Positions 8,863 to 19,439 are shown, numbered from the stretch's first letter. The stretch: DNA of 64,000 nucleotides from Choristoneura fumiferana (GCF_025370935.1 NC_133476.1:15189643-15253642); one strand, 5' to 3'. Numbers and translations are program-made. The notes: generated by a model not told the origin, from the sequence alone.

Positions 8863-9465
8863 GAGACTATGCTAGGAGATGTAATTTTGCAAAGATATCT
8901 AATTGAACATGCATTGACCAGTCCAGGTCTTTCAAAAATAGTCTTAATTTGCTAAAATTATTTTCCAATTAAGTGATTCGTTAGCAGAATAATAGCAAAG
9001 CTATAAAGTGCAAATTTTAATGAAAGTGTTTTATATTGCAACTCCCTTCTTACAAGCTGAAAAAAACGAATAATGTTCGTCGCAAGTTAGTTCTGAACCA
9101 TACATCATACGTGGTCCGACCCAAGTGGCCGACTTTTCACTAGATTATATTATTTCATTTTCCTCCACTTGCATGCGATTTCATTAACAACTTAATTTCT
9201 ATAAACAACAACAAAAACAGTGAAATAAAGTAATGCAAAAGCAAAATATGTCGTCACTAGTTTGAAAAAATCTCGTATCTAAAATCAATATGTCAACAAA
9301 ATTGAACCTTGACATAATGTTCATAAAGTTCACTCAAAAAATTATCTATTTTGAGGTACGAGTTTTTTTTAAAGTAGTGACAATGTACTATATGTAAAGC
9401 AAAAAGTATTAAAAAACAAAAGAAAAGAACAAGAAAGACAAAAAGGCGAAAAAAATCTACAAAAT
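8863..9465. other. no recognised feature
   Basis: AT-rich sequence with A-runs and no supported gene, inverted repeat or known family. Confidence 0.4.
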
Positions 9466-9954
9466 ATGATTTTCATTCTGTTTCGAGAATCTATTACAGC
9501 CACAACTAATTTCGTCGTGATCCCTGTGAACTGGGGTTGTAAGCTTTCGAGGTACCGGTACATCATATCGCTTGACACACGGCTTTACTCTATGATAAAG
9601 TACCTGTTCACATATTTTATAGTACAAACATGGGTTAAAATTTATTATAACGTGAGATTTTGTAGCATGCGTGCGAACTATTTTCGTAGTTTCGGTGAGA
9701 GAGTGTCAGATGTTTGTAAAAGCGGTGAACAAAGGAAATATATTCAAATGTTTTTAAACGTTTGCCAAACGAAAACTAAAATTAAACAAAATAATAAAAT
9801 GTTTTCCGGACGGAATTCGAAGCCGTATATTCTGACTATACGGGCCAAGTGTGCCACCAAAATCACCACGGGGCTTCCGATTAGACGACAAGAAAGTTTT
9901 GATCATAGGTACGCCAGAAGTTGCAATTTGCAAAGTAGGAGTCGTAACTTATGA
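9466..9954 (+). CDS. unrecognised open frame, 162 codons, possibly chance
   Basis: This is the longest open frame in the window. The product begins MIFILFRESITATTNFVV and ends SCNLQSRSRNL. It has a mildly hydrophobic N-terminal half and a basic C-terminal half (AKCATKITTG, PIRRQESF), with no motif I recognise. I see no convincing promoter, intron border or poly(A) signal to support it. In about 64 kb of AT-rich DNA one frame of this length may arise by chance. It overlaps no repeat recognised here. I give no function. Confidence 0.15.
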   Translation: MIFILFRESITATTNFVVIPVNWGCKLSRYRYIISLDTRLYSMIKYLFTYFIVQTWVKIYYNVRFCSMRANYFRSFGERVSDVCKSGEQRKYIQMFLNVCQTKTKIKQNNKMFSGRNSKPYILTIRAKCATKITTGLPIRRQESFDHRYARSCNLQSRSRNL

Positions 9955-11314
9955 CAGTTGTGATATGATATGTATATCTCCATATATAATGTAATATATT
10001 ATATTATCAAGCTGAAATTAATATATAATTTTCAGGTCTGCTACGGTAGCAGTAACCTAACTAACAGTAGCTAACAATAATAACCTAACTAAACTAACCA
10101 ATCGCGTCGCCAGGGGCAGACGCCCCCCCCCCCCCCCTGGGACTCTAAAAAAGTTGCCAAATGTAAAGAAACCAAATCAGTCCTAATTCTTTGACTTAAC
10201 TTGCTTGATCGATCATTCCTGTACGTCGAAACTGAAACTCGAATTCATACTGTTCTCATTCTCCATATCAACTTAGAACGCCACAATGAACGACAACTCA
10301 CCACTTGCTCTAAGGGCACAACCAATAAAAGTCAGAAAACCGTAAATTTGTAGTTGCGTTACAAAATAATTACTTTTTTTAAGAAGACAATCATGCAAAC
10401 TTCTTTTTCCTTAATTCATTCATAAGTTCATTTAAAAACCATTGACTCGTGAGCTGCCTCGCATTTTTTTTCGTATTGAATGAACTATGATATTTCTTAC
10501 GTTTTCAACCCCCATACATAGGTACTCGTATGTCCACCATTTTGAAATTTTCCACGAAAAAAAGCCCACATAATTATCTACCTACTAAATTTTATCATCG
10601 GTTGAGAAATATTTGTAAGTTGTCATATTGAAAATCGTGGCTTAATAAATAAAAAATAATAATGTGTCCTGTAAAGGAGACAGGTGGACACCCGCTGGGC
10701 AACTGGAAGCAAGCAAAGTCCATGCTGACGGGGAGACCCTTCGCTCGCAGATCGCGCTTGTTATATTAATTAGGAATACGATTACGGCATAGTTCAAAAA
10801 ATTTATTAGTCTAGGTACTATCAGCCAAATATCTGGTCTGCCACCCTAAAGTTCATAATTATATTCGTTTGCATGTCATAACATAAAACAATAACGCAAT
10901 AGATGTGTCAACTTGAAAGTTCGACTTTAGCGACATATTCGTTTGATAGGAACTTGTTTAAAAATTGATAGACCACTTATTTGGCTGATGCTACCACAGA
11001 CCTTAGAATGTTCATCGTAATATTTTACACAAAATACAGCAACATCTGGTGGCTTAAATCTTTCGCTTCAAATCACTGGATTGAGCTAAACGTGTGCTGC
11101 TTCTGGTTTGTGTGCAGAGATCTTATTCGACACTTGGAAATATTCAGCAAGTTTTACAAAAAGAACAAGAAAACTTATATGGCGACGTAATGATGTCAGT
11201 GCCATTTTAGTATCATTGGGTTTGCATTGTCAATAAGGGTATACCTAAGGCAAATATCGCTAGATGGCATTAGTGTCGTGAGGTCCGTTTGACGTTAGAG
11301 CATTGACATCTATG
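9955..11314. other. no gene recognised; C-homopolymer at 10123
   Basis: Near 10040-10100 several TAACCTAACTAA words recur, superficially like the insect telomere unit but not tandem. The rest is AT-rich without a supported feature. Confidence 0.35.
10123..10137. repeat. C15 homopolymer
   Basis: Fifteen consecutive C residues follow CCAGGGGCAGACG and precede CTGGG, so the run sits inside a short imperfect GC palindrome. Confidence 0.9.
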
Positions 11315-11454
11315 TACAGTCGCCATCATATTTTTCGGAGCGGCTATGGTAGTCAAAAATATCGGAGCATGCACTGTATTCGCAACGCATTAAAGTTCAT
11401 GCTCCAATATTTTTGATCACCTTGGCTGCTCCGAAATATCTGATGGCGACTGTA
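11315..11454. mobile_element. mariner/Tc1-like MITE, TACAGTCGCC type
   Basis: The ends TACAGTCGCCATCA and TGATGGCGACTGTA are perfect inverses, and the arms match on for about 55 bp (TTTCGGAGC, AGTCAAAAATAT, GGAGCATG). The TA at each end is the expected target duplication, giving an element of 11317-11452. There is no coding capacity. Four other palindromes in the window share the TACAGTC terminus: 39927, 40441, 48679 and 56497. Confidence 0.85.
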
Positions 11455-12465
11455 CCTTACGGCACTAGACTGGCTGTTTGGAACAAAACGCGCGACGCTT
11501 CAATCATCCATATTACTTTGACACAACCCCTGTCATGGACGTCAACAAACTATAGTGAAAGGTTCACAAATTCCCGCTGTGAACAAATTTTGTGCGCCAT
11601 TTTGGTGTAAGAAACATGCAGTCTATACATAGATGTCGATGCGTTAGAGTCTTACTTGCGATTGGCTCATTTAGTTATGTAACTAATCACAAACGTGATA
11701 CAAATGGCAAAGTTGACAAATGGCCATCACGTTAATTTAAAAAAAATACATCGATAAAGTCGTTTTCAACTTATAGCGTGATCAAGAGAATTTGCGATTA
11801 ATTTTTTCATACACATACGCTAGCATGATGGCTTAAAATCTTTCTTTTCTGAGACTTGAATTTAAATAAGTATAACATTTCTTTTATTTCAAGTGTTAAA
11901 AGTAAAAATAGGTTGCGTAGAAATTAAATTTTTAACAAAACCATTTTTGCCGACTAGCGATACTTATTATTGACTAGATGCGTTGTCATCCCATTTACAT
12001 ATCGATACCTACCAAACAAGTCAATGTAACTAATGAACATTTGAACCACGCGAATGCACATACTAAATATAAGCTTGTGAAGACAACTTACTTGAAAAAT
12101 AAATGAATGAAAACTTCAAAATAAACAACTCCACGAATATAAACTCAAAGTCCGACTATTACATAGCGCGAGGTTTGTCAGAGGCTCTCCGAATAAGATG
12201 TCAGGTCTATACTTGGCAAGCCAATATCGAAATATGCTGACGGCGGTACCACCGTGCCAAGGGTTTTATTCTTGTTTCAACCTGCATCTTCTATTATGTA
12301 GCGGAAGGCTGCGTTCATTTGGAACAATTATTTTATGCAACGCGGCGTTTGGAATTTCATTTTATAGCATTTCCTTCTATTTTTGCTGCGTCAGAAAGGT
12401 AAAGAATGATGCATACTGAGGTTTTAGCGTCAGATACTTATGTAGTCGTGGTGGCTTAATAATAA
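11455..12465. other. no recognised feature
   Basis: Mixed sequence with two open frames of 65-73 codons and no recognised product. No inverted repeat or family match was found. Confidence 0.4.
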
Positions 12466-12690
12466 TAATAAACCATTTATTTCAGGCAACACTGCCCATA
12501 CAATAAATACCTTAAAAACATAAAAAAACACAATATTTAAAACTAGTTAATTAATTAGGCCTATCAGTCTCACAAGGGGCCGGTAACGCACCTGTGATAC
12601 CCCTCGTGTTGACAGGTGTCTATGGGCGGCGATGATTGCTTCCCATCAGGTGACCCGCATGCTCGTTTTCCCCTCTTATATAAAAAAAAT
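12466..12690 (-). mobile_element. LINE 3' region with ATT tail (family shared with 21341-21655)
   Basis: On the minus strand the sequence runs from CGAGCATGCGGGTCACCTGA through GGAAGCAATCATCGCCGCCC and ATAGACACCTGT to TGAAATAAATGGTTTATTAT ending in (ATT)n at 12466. The CGAGCA/GGGTC/CTGATGG/ACC-CCGCCCATA-ACACCTG order matches the plus-strand copy at 21341-21655. Only untranslated sequence is present. Assignment to a LINE rests on the tail and on my memory of such 3' ends. Confidence 0.65.
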
Positions 12691-12720
12691 TAGGTGACAA
12701 AACGGCGTGACCTCGTTGAG

Positions 12721-12852
12721 TCACCATCCCTAATGGTTTTATCTATGGCTTCTCAAGCAGAGGATAGTGGGTTCAAGTCCGGGCTCGCGCTTAAGAGTTT
12801 TTTGAAATTTAGCAGTAGGACGTAGGCAAGCCAAGATAATGATGGTGATAAC
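12721..12852 (+). mobile_element. SINE-1, degenerate copy
   Basis: CTTCTCAAGCAGAGGATAGT, GGGTTCAAGTCCGGGCTCGC and GAGTTTTTTGAAATTT match the SINE-1 head. The middle is deleted, and only AGCAGTAGGACGTAGGC and a GATAATGATGG tail remain of the 3' end. Confidence 0.7.
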
Positions 12853-12867
12853 TAATGTAAAAAACTA

Positions 12868-13025
12868 GCTTGCCCTCGTGACTTCGCCCGCGGTAAGACC
12901 TTCCTGAGGGAATTTTGTAAAATCCATCCTTATTTTTTTGTCATAAATGAAGAATTCACTCCATGCAAAATTTCAGTGTTCTAGATCCCAAAGTTTAGAC
13001 TGGTTATTGATGAGTCAGACTGCCA
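12868..13025 (-). repeat. repeat family C fragment
   Basis: ACTAGCTTGCCCTCGTGACT then CGCCCGCGGT, with CCATCCTTATTTTTTTGTC and CAAAATTTCAGTGTTCTAGA further on, matches the order of words at 63859-64000 (CGCCCGCGGCTTCG, CCATCCTTATCTCTTCTTGT, TTTTTCAGTTCTCTAG). It is a common type of lepidopteran dispersed repeat whose class I cannot fix. Confidence 0.55.
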
Positions 13026-13555
13026 AGATTTTTTTTATACAAAGTATTCACATAATAATTACGATAGGTAGGTATAATCAACAAAGCTTACACTAAAATA
13101 TTTAATTAAGAGTAGCTAACTTATTTGTACTCGTTCTTACTTAACTTTAGAGTATTTTATCTGGAGTAAATAACTAGTAGAATAAATCACACGAGCTTAA
13201 TAAGATAAGATGGACTTCAAGTAATTCTCAAACGGAAATTTCAATTTGTTCAGTCGTTGCGATAACGTGTCTTTCGCACAGCCTGCGTGACCGGCCATTA
13301 GATAGCATATTCCCCTCAACTCAATCACTAACCGCAAAAAAAGCAGTTATTCCGTAACAAATAAAGGCAGAACCATTAACAGTTGCCTCCTACATGACGG
13401 TGCGCAATAAAAACAGCTTTCTATCAATTCAAAATAAACCTCAATTTGCGATTTCCGTCTTCACAGCGATTCCCGTCAACTATCAACAAGTTCAATAAGC
13501 AATCAACATCGCACCGCGTGCCGCCATGTAATGAATAGCTGAACTAATTCTACGT
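13026..13555. other. no recognised feature
   Basis: AT-rich sequence, no supported gene or repeat. Confidence 0.4.
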
Positions 13556-13559
13556 TATG

Positions 13560-13860
13560 GACCTGAAAAGGCGGCGTAGTTATAGCACCGATACTTCTTG
13601 AGCTTCCCCGCCTCCCGCACCCTTTCTTTCCCTTGGTCTTCAAGGGGGGACGGTTTAAGCACCGCAGGTCGGAGTATAAAGGCTGCACGCACAGCTCACA
13701 CTTTCATATGGACATCGTAAATCAAAACGTTCCGAAATTAAAACCAGGGTAGCATGGTCGTCTATTAGTTTGAAGTGCAGCCGGGCCAGCCGCGCCGGAC
13801 AGGGACAGATTTCGCGGTCTTGTAAAGCTCGGAATTGAGACGCAGTTGGTAACACCTGTA
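13560..13860. promoter_or_regulatory. GC-rich block with TATA-like and initiator-like words
   Basis: The block is richer in GC than its surroundings, with a pyrimidine stretch (CCTCCCGCACCCTTTCTTTC near 13610). GTATAAAGG puts a TATA-like box at 13675-13680, and TTTCATATG puts an initiator-like TCA at 13705-13706, about 31 bases downstream. No open frame of note follows on the plus strand. The minus-strand open frames here give unrecognised products. This is a pattern match, not an identified promoter. Confidence 0.2.
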
Positions 13861-14965
13861 TATTGCTGCTGGCCTAGTCTTTGTTCGCGAAATTGTATAT
13901 TTTAGCAGTAAAATACGAGCGACTAGTTGGAATGTATGTGCTCTCCAAGTTTTACTATTTCGACCAAAGTCATTTATTTATTAAACGAGAACCAATAGCT
14001 TATTCAAGAATTTACGAATATGGATAAAGTGACACAGAGCCATTTACAGGACCTCGCAGATAGTCACAGGAGGTCACAAAGGACAAGTTTAAGCCTAACT
14101 TAAACGAGCTGATTGATACGCACTGTATCACACACTAGGTACTCAAAAACATAATTTTTCAAATGACATTCTCACTCTATTTTAACAACAGTTCGAATTC
14201 ATTTGAATCCTGTTATTTTACACTGTCTTGCACTATTTAGGATTCCAAAGAAGTATTCGTAAATAATTTAATTTTCATACATAATGAAACTACTGCATTG
14301 TACAAACACTGAGAATCGAGTTACAATTCGCAAATGCACGACACAGAGTGGTCCTATTCCTCAAAATGGATGGCTTTATTCAGTAGTCCACAGGTGCCCG
14401 ATAAGCGCCCCCGAGATCACTCCTTCCACTCGCTTGATGGAATTACCGTCTTGGTTGCACGCTGCATAATATCCATTCGAGGGGTTTCGTATTCTAGATT
14501 CTGCTTGTGGAGAATAACTTACCTACAATGTAAATTGTAAATAAAATATGGATCATTTAATTTTTTTTTTAATTTTATTTAATATCTAACTGGGCAGATT
14601 GTAGCGTTGAATTATTTGCGCTAAATTAAAGCAGCAATGTTGTTCATTTTCTGTTCCATTTCACTTACGGCTCAATTAAAAAGTTTGAAGCGCCAATGGA
14701 AGATCAAATGGACACGGAACACGGGCTTCGGACTGCTAATTTAATTTCCACAGACTGTCAACATTCACTGAACTACACTACGTACTGAATAGCATCGTAA
14801 AATTAAGCTAAAAGTATTCACGTAAATACTGAACATTTGACTTTAAAATGCAAAAAAATATACAAAAATAAAATAAATATCTCCGGACAATTATAACACC
14901 ATTTTACCTAGTCCTAAAGGAAGCAAAATTAGTGTTAAATTATAGCCAAGGGATAAGGGAAGCTT
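13861..14965. other. no recognised feature
   Basis: AT-rich, with overlapping 61-68 codon frames near 14284-14540 that match nothing I know. Confidence 0.35.
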
Positions 14966-14969
14966 TAAT

Positions 14970-15230
14970 AGATAGATACATACTTAGCAGTGGCGTAGCG
15001 TCAGATATTTCCGTGGTAAAGCCGAAGTAAAGATCGCCCACATCCTTCATAAATAATTTGCGTCCTGTTGTCGTATTTTGTCAATATTGGGCAAGCCGGT
15101 AGGAATGGGGTTCTATGGACGCTTCGCGACTGATACTTAGATACACCGAAGCTCCGAGAACAAACATTCGTATTTTTCATACAAATATCTATCCCGATCG
15201 GTGACTGAACACGAGACCTCAGCAGGGCTA
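14970..15230 (-). mobile_element. SINE-2, decayed and interrupted by a hAT MITE
   Basis: GATAGATACATAC (14981-14993) and, after the inserted MITE, CCGAGAACAAACATTCGTAT, TTTTCATACAAATATCT and GAACACGAGACCTCAGCA match the complete SINE-2 at 20379-20668 read on the minus strand. The tRNA-like head beyond 15230 is missing. Confidence 0.7.
14998..15132. mobile_element. hAT-type MITE, 135 bp
   Basis: The ends CAGTGGCGTAGCGTC and, inverted, CAGTCGCGAAGCGTCC are terminal inverted repeats of the CAGTG type. ATACTTAG lies on both sides (14990-14997 and 15133-15140), an exact 8-bp target duplication as made by hAT transposases. It sits inside SINE-2. There is no coding capacity. Confidence 0.88.
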
Positions 15231-15233
15231 TAC

Positions 15234-15326
15234 GAAATTCGAAGTTCGTATCGTACCGTCCCTCTCACTCTCGTATTAAATAATATAAGCGTCGGCGGGA
15301 CAGTCCGATACGAACTTCGATTTTTT
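15234..15326. mobile_element. short palindromic MITE (CGAAGTTCGTATCG type)
   Basis: AATTCGAAGTTCGTATCGTA, CCGTCCCTC faces CGGGACAGTCCGATACGAAC, TTCGATTTT with a spacer of about 17 bases. The arms are about 35 bp. It directly follows the SINE-2 remnant. The target duplication is not clear. Confidence 0.7.
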
Positions 15327-16076
15327 CTGCGAAAGCAAGCGGCAACGGACTTGCGCTAAGCACCCACCGACAGCCAAAGAGGACGAAAATTAAAAAAAAA
15401 ACTCAATCCAAAATACCTACTTGCACATTATTTCCCGCCCAAAACCAAGCCAAGCGTCAGCCACTATTCAAAATACTTACACAAAAGGTTTGTGAACATG
15501 TTTGTCACTTAATCAATTACTTATATTTTATATGTCTTTATTAAATACACAATCAAAATAACATAAATTAGAAAAAAAGAACAGTCCGTTAGGGGTTTAA
15601 GTTATTAAAAGTAAAAAAAATTCAATCAGATGTTAATTAAGTAATTGTTAATGTTAATACAGAAAAAAAACTTACTTATTACTTATTAAAAGTATAATTT
15701 TATGGGGTACAAATCCACTAAAAGTTAGGAGTTGTGACCGTTTTAAGATTAATTTAAAAATATCTATTGCAATCTGAAATAATTAATGACAGATAGCTCT
15801 ATTAATAATTTCTCAAACTTACAACATATTTACCTAACTTCAATAAAATTATATAGTGGAACAGCTTTAGCTAAATTAGATTGACCCCATGTCGACCATT
15901 TGATTAACAATAATAAAACGGCCCTTCGTGCCCTGGCTGACAACGTGATAGCAACAATCATGCAAGCAAAACGTAATTATTAAGACTGATACGAGGGTTC
16001 AATTATGAAACAAACTCTATCATACGTCATTAATAGTTAATAACAGATTTAACGAGCCATGCTGACTGTAACTGAT
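15327..16076. other. AT-rich, no recognised feature
   Basis: Long A-rich sequence without a supported gene, palindrome or family match. Confidence 0.4.
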
Positions 16077-16110
16077 ATTATAAATGCGAAAGTTTGTGAT
16101 TGTTTGTGAT

Positions 16111-16150
<40 letters not shown>

Positions 16151-16235
16151 TGTGTATGTGTGTTTTATTTATTTACACTAAAACGGCTAGAACGATTTAA
16201 ATGAGATTTGGTGCGTAGAACCTCTGGAGTTCTAC
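16077..16235 (+). repeat. repeat family B, 5' part, with expanded TG tract
   Basis: TATTATAAATGCGAAAGTTT, then a TG tract, then ACTAAAACGGCTAGAACGAT and TTAAATGAGATTTGGTG is the beginning of family B (compare 54088-54315). The 3' part is missing. Confidence 0.65.
16113..16147. repeat. (TG)n microsatellite
   Basis: About 17 uninterrupted TG dinucleotides, continuing as interrupted TG to 16162. It lies inside a family B repeat at the place where other copies have TTTG/TTTGT. Confidence 0.95.
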
Positions 16236-16553
16236 TAACACATTGGCTATTTTTATTTCGATATTTCCACGGGAGGTCAAATAAATATAGAGCAATGAAA
16301 GTAGACATGGGTGTTGCAACGTTAATGAAGACCGGCCATTCTTTTTAAGTTTTTGGGAATCCTGGAGGGAATTTATGCGATATCCCAGATTTTTTTATTT
16401 AAAATACACGAGCTCATAATTAACACGAGTAAAGTCGCGTCGCGAGCAAAGGCTAATTAAACATAATTATTTGCTATGGGAACCGTAGTTTTCTTTCAAG
16501 AGCTCTTAATATTTTTATGCAGTCGCATGTATCATGATGGGCAGCTCATTCAA

Positions 16554-16747
16554 TAAAGGTCTCTACCCATTATACCGTACCTACGCGTATGACCTACTAT
16601 TTTTTGTATTGAAAAGTATGAGACTATGCCCACTACGTTTCCTAGCCAAACGTCGCCGTCGCGTGTCATGTATTCGCTTGACATTCAGTTCCTGACACGT
16701 TCCTATTACGGTCATGGCATGATACGGTGTAGTAGGTAGAGACCTTA
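16554..16747. mobile_element. palindromic MITE (AAAGGTCTCTACC ends)
   Basis: TAAAGGTCTCTACCCATTAT, ACCGTACC at the left faces GATACGGTGTAGTAGGTAGA, GACCTTA at the right. Arms of about 40 bp match with a few differences, and the TA/TTA at each end may be target-derived. The centre (GTCGCCGTCGCGTGTCATGT) is GC-rich and non-coding. Confidence 0.7.
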
Positions 16748-16814
16748 ATATTAATCACGGTCTACATACCGCAGCTAATATGTCTAATTATTAGCAATAG
16801 TGACATTATTTTAG

Positions 16815-17045
16815 CTTTTTTACACACACACGCCTGTATTCCCACATGGGGTAGGCAGACGTTACCGTTTTGGAGCCAATTTTAGCAATTTTAGGTTTTA
16901 AGTTTGACAAAAACGGTACAAAAAGTGACAGGTTGCTAGCCTGTCGCCTACGGTATACCTTAACCTATATCCTCAGTCGCCTCTTACGACATCCACGGAA
17001 GAAATGGAGAGGTGTTATTCGACACCACACGGCACGACATGACCT
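16815..17045 (+). repeat. dispersed repeat (CCTGTATTCCC...GTAGGCAGA type)
   Basis: CGCCTGTATTCCCACATGGG, GTAGGCAGAC, then GTGACAGGTTGCTAGCCTGT, CGCCTACGGTATA and CGACACCACACGGCACGACA follow each other in an order I know from lepidopteran genomes. The open frame that runs through it is not a gene. The class (SINE or LINE end) is uncertain. Confidence 0.6.
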
Positions 17046-17097
17046 TATTTTTTTAAAAGAAACTGACCCCTATCTCACCTTCGGATATACCCAAAGG

Positions 17098-17130
17098 CAT
17101 GGGTCAGGTCTGGTCAGGTCTGGTCAGGTA
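17098..17130. repeat. 10-bp tandem repeat
   Basis: GGTCAGGTCT is repeated about three times (GGTCAGGTCTGGTCAGGTCT and on). Confidence 0.9.
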
Positions 17131-17822
17131 ACAGTCTCTTCACTCCCCAAGTTTTCCTCCTTATAATCTATAAAAAAAAATCGGAATTCTAAAGGTCAAG
17201 TTTAATTATATTTGTCCCAGAATATCTAATTGATGCTTGAAAGTAAAAGCGAAGTTGTAGATTAATAGGAACAAAGGCGTCAATGTTAAGTGTTTTCATT
17301 TTTATCTACGACGAGTAAGTAAGTATTCTTTGCCAACTGTATTCTAAAGCCAACTGTAAGAGATCTCTTTACAAGACAAGGTTGCCTTTGCACATCAGTT
17401 TTGCCATTTAATATGTTAAATTACTGTGTTTATACATATCTTATAAAAAAATGACAGTGATTAAAAACGAATTAAAATCAATTCCTTTGCTAAATTCAAA
17501 GTAATTGTTTAACGAAGTATTCCACGAACTAAATCACTGAAATCCAATACACTGTTTGTTTTTCAACTTGTTCGACTATGGAATGGAATAAGTGGAAGAG
17601 CCGCTAAATAGTCTCGCTGGATTGGATTTCAAACATCGCGCTGTTTTTTTTATTATACACCGTTATCGGGAGTAACGTTTGGATGAATTGCAAATTTTAG
17701 AAAATGTGAACTCTTTCATTGGGATATCATGATGCGTAGTAACGTCTCCTGTGCCATGTTTCACGTTTATGTCGCATGTTGCGACGTACGCCTTTTGTAG
17801 GATAACGGTATATATTGCTTTT
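17131..17822. other. no recognised feature
   Basis: AT-rich sequence with no supported gene or repeat. Confidence 0.4.
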
Positions 17823-17825
17823 AGG

Positions 17826-17964
17826 GGCTGTTTCACCATCCATTGATTAGCGTTAACTGGCGGTTAAATGTGATGCAGTCTCTGTCTATTCGAACAAAAC
17901 AAATAGAGACGGCATCACACCTAACCGCCAGTTAACACTAATCAATGGATGGTGAAACAGCCCC
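17826..17964. mobile_element. Harbinger-like palindromic MITE, complete
   Basis: GGGGCTGTTTCACCATCCAT at 17826 and ATGGATGGTGAAACAGCCCC ending at 17964 start arms of about 60 bp with only a few mismatches. TTA lies on both sides (17823-17825, 17965-17967), a 3-bp duplication as in PIF/Harbinger elements. The centre carries ATGCAGTCTCTGTCTATT facing AGAGACGGCATCAC. There is no coding capacity. Diverged relatives lie at 4068-4182, 20153-20255 and 53598-53735. Confidence 0.88.
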
Positions 17965-18186
17965 TTAAAATAATAAAGGGTCATTAGAATTCTTCTTCAG
18001 GCCAGAGAAACAGCAACACATAGAGACATAGCAAATGCAAATAAAATATTTAATTTCACTTCAACACAATTGAAGGGTGACTGTTTGGTTTGAAAGTGCA
18101 AATAAAGAGGATTAACAGGTAGGTAATATTCGACTTTGAGAAGTTTATTAGTTCATTTTCGTAAACGTTGTTTTACTTTACGGAAC

Positions 18187-18275
18187 GGAAGACGTAGGCC
18201 TTCTATTTCCACTAGGTGGATCGACGATATCGCGAGACTGTGGCGGACACCAGGTAAGTACTGTTGGAAGTTACA
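18187..18275 (+). mobile_element. LINE ORF2 C-terminal fragment
   Basis: The frame from 18187 reads GRRRPSISTRWIDDIARLWR then TPGKYC, which carries the RP-TRW-DDI signature of the tail after the reverse transcriptase domain of lepidopteran LINEs. Only about 30 codons are recognisable, and a SINE fragment follows. The CAG/GTAAGT inside is coding remnant, not a splice donor. Confidence 0.7.
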
Positions 18276-18315
18276 CACATCAATCATTGTCAGATAGGTA
18301 AGTGATGACCATTTT

Positions 18316-18405
18316 GTCATCATCATCATCCCAGCCTATATACGCCCCACTATGTTAGGCACAGGCCTCTTCTCATGATGAGGACTTAGGCCGGGACCAT
18401 TTCGT
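18316..18405 (-). mobile_element. SINE-1 3'-end fragment
   Basis: CATCATCATCATCCCAGCCT, ATATACGCCCCACTATGTTA and GGCACAGGCCTCTTCTCATG are the reverse complement of the SINE-1 3' block, with a few changes. Confidence 0.8.
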
Positions 18406-19102
18406 ATTTAGCTATAATTATAAGACAACTTAAAAACTTGTTTAATATTTCCTTTATGATATCTGAATATATAATAAACATAGAGACCTCTTGTCTATAT
18501 TTTTTTAGGTATCTATTAGTATTCAGTATTAGAAGAGCCCTGCTCCTCAGTAAAATGTAAGCAGTAAGGGGCCATCTTACATTGGAAATGAGTTAGACGT
18601 AAAAAATTATATGAAAATACCAAAAAAAAATTGCGCAATAAATAATTTGCATACCTACATACGATACTTTTCGTAGGTTTTCCTGCAATCTATCCTGGTA
18701 AGACCCACGTCAAATATTGATCATTACAATTTAAAACTTAATGTCAGTTTAGAAAAGCTGATATTTGATTTGTGTATATTTTTGAGACTCCTACAGTACA
18801 GTAAAATATAGTGCTTGTTACAGCCTTAATTGAATAAAAATATTTTGACTTGACTTAGGTTAAACGGTAGATGGCGCTCTAATAGCAATATCGACACGTA
18901 ATAGCACCCAGCACCTATGATTAATACCGGTCGAGCGGGTGACTCGTGCTCAATCGCCATCTGCCCTTATTAATTGCCCTGTCAACTGTAATCGTGTGTC
19001 CTTCAGTAGCGTCCCGTTCAGGGTATGTGCTTCGAGGGTACATCCTGCTGATAATTGGTATAACTAAATTTATGGTAAAGGTCAATATAAATGTATTGTC
19101 AC
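18406..19102. other. no gene recognised; LINE-tail-like motif near 18815-18860
   Basis: CAGCCTTAATTGAATAAAAA then TATTTTGACTTGACTT resembles the 3' end of a lepidopteran LINE. The remainder is unassigned. Confidence 0.4.
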
Positions 19103-19215
19103 TTATTATAAATCCGAAAGTTTGTGAGAATGTGTGTTTATGATTGATACTCCTTAACGCTAAAGCAGCTGGTAAGATTTGAGTGGAATTTAGAAATTAT
19201 GTAGATATATGGACG
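19103..19215 (+). repeat. repeat family B, 5' part
   Basis: TTATTATAAATCCGAAAGTT, TGTGAGAATGTGTG and CTCCTTAACGCTAAAGCAGC is a diverged family B beginning. The 3' half is absent. Confidence 0.6.
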
Positions 19216-19439
19216 TGTTCAATACACATAGCCAATTTACTTATAATACTACTACTATACTACACTTATTTATTTATACTAATACTATACTTATTTACTT
19301 TTAATGTGTATAATATAACATTGTAAATTTTCTATTAATAAATATATAGATATTTACTTATTGTTTATTTATTTAGTTATTATTAGTGTAACCTCAATGA
19401 AAACCACGATGTAATTCTTGCATTTTTGATTTTTTTTGT
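19216..19439. other. AT-rich spacer
   Basis: Strings of TACTA/TTATTTA words around 19240-19380. No supported feature. Confidence 0.4.

Noticed and set aside
9361..9470. CRISPR or other prokaryotic feature
   Set aside because: No regularly spaced identical repeats exist anywhere in the window, and the repeat content is eukaryotic.
10040..10105. Telomere-like CCTAA words
   Set aside because: TAACCTAACTAA occurs a few times but not as a regular 5-bp tandem array.
16870..17166. 98-codon plus-strand frame
   Set aside because: It runs through a known type of dispersed repeat (GTGACAGGTTGC...CACCACACGGCACGACA) and a 10-bp tandem repeat.
18240..18262. CAG/GTAAGT as a host splice donor
   Set aside because: The preceding frame is the RP-TRW-DDI tail of a LINE and continues through the putative donor.
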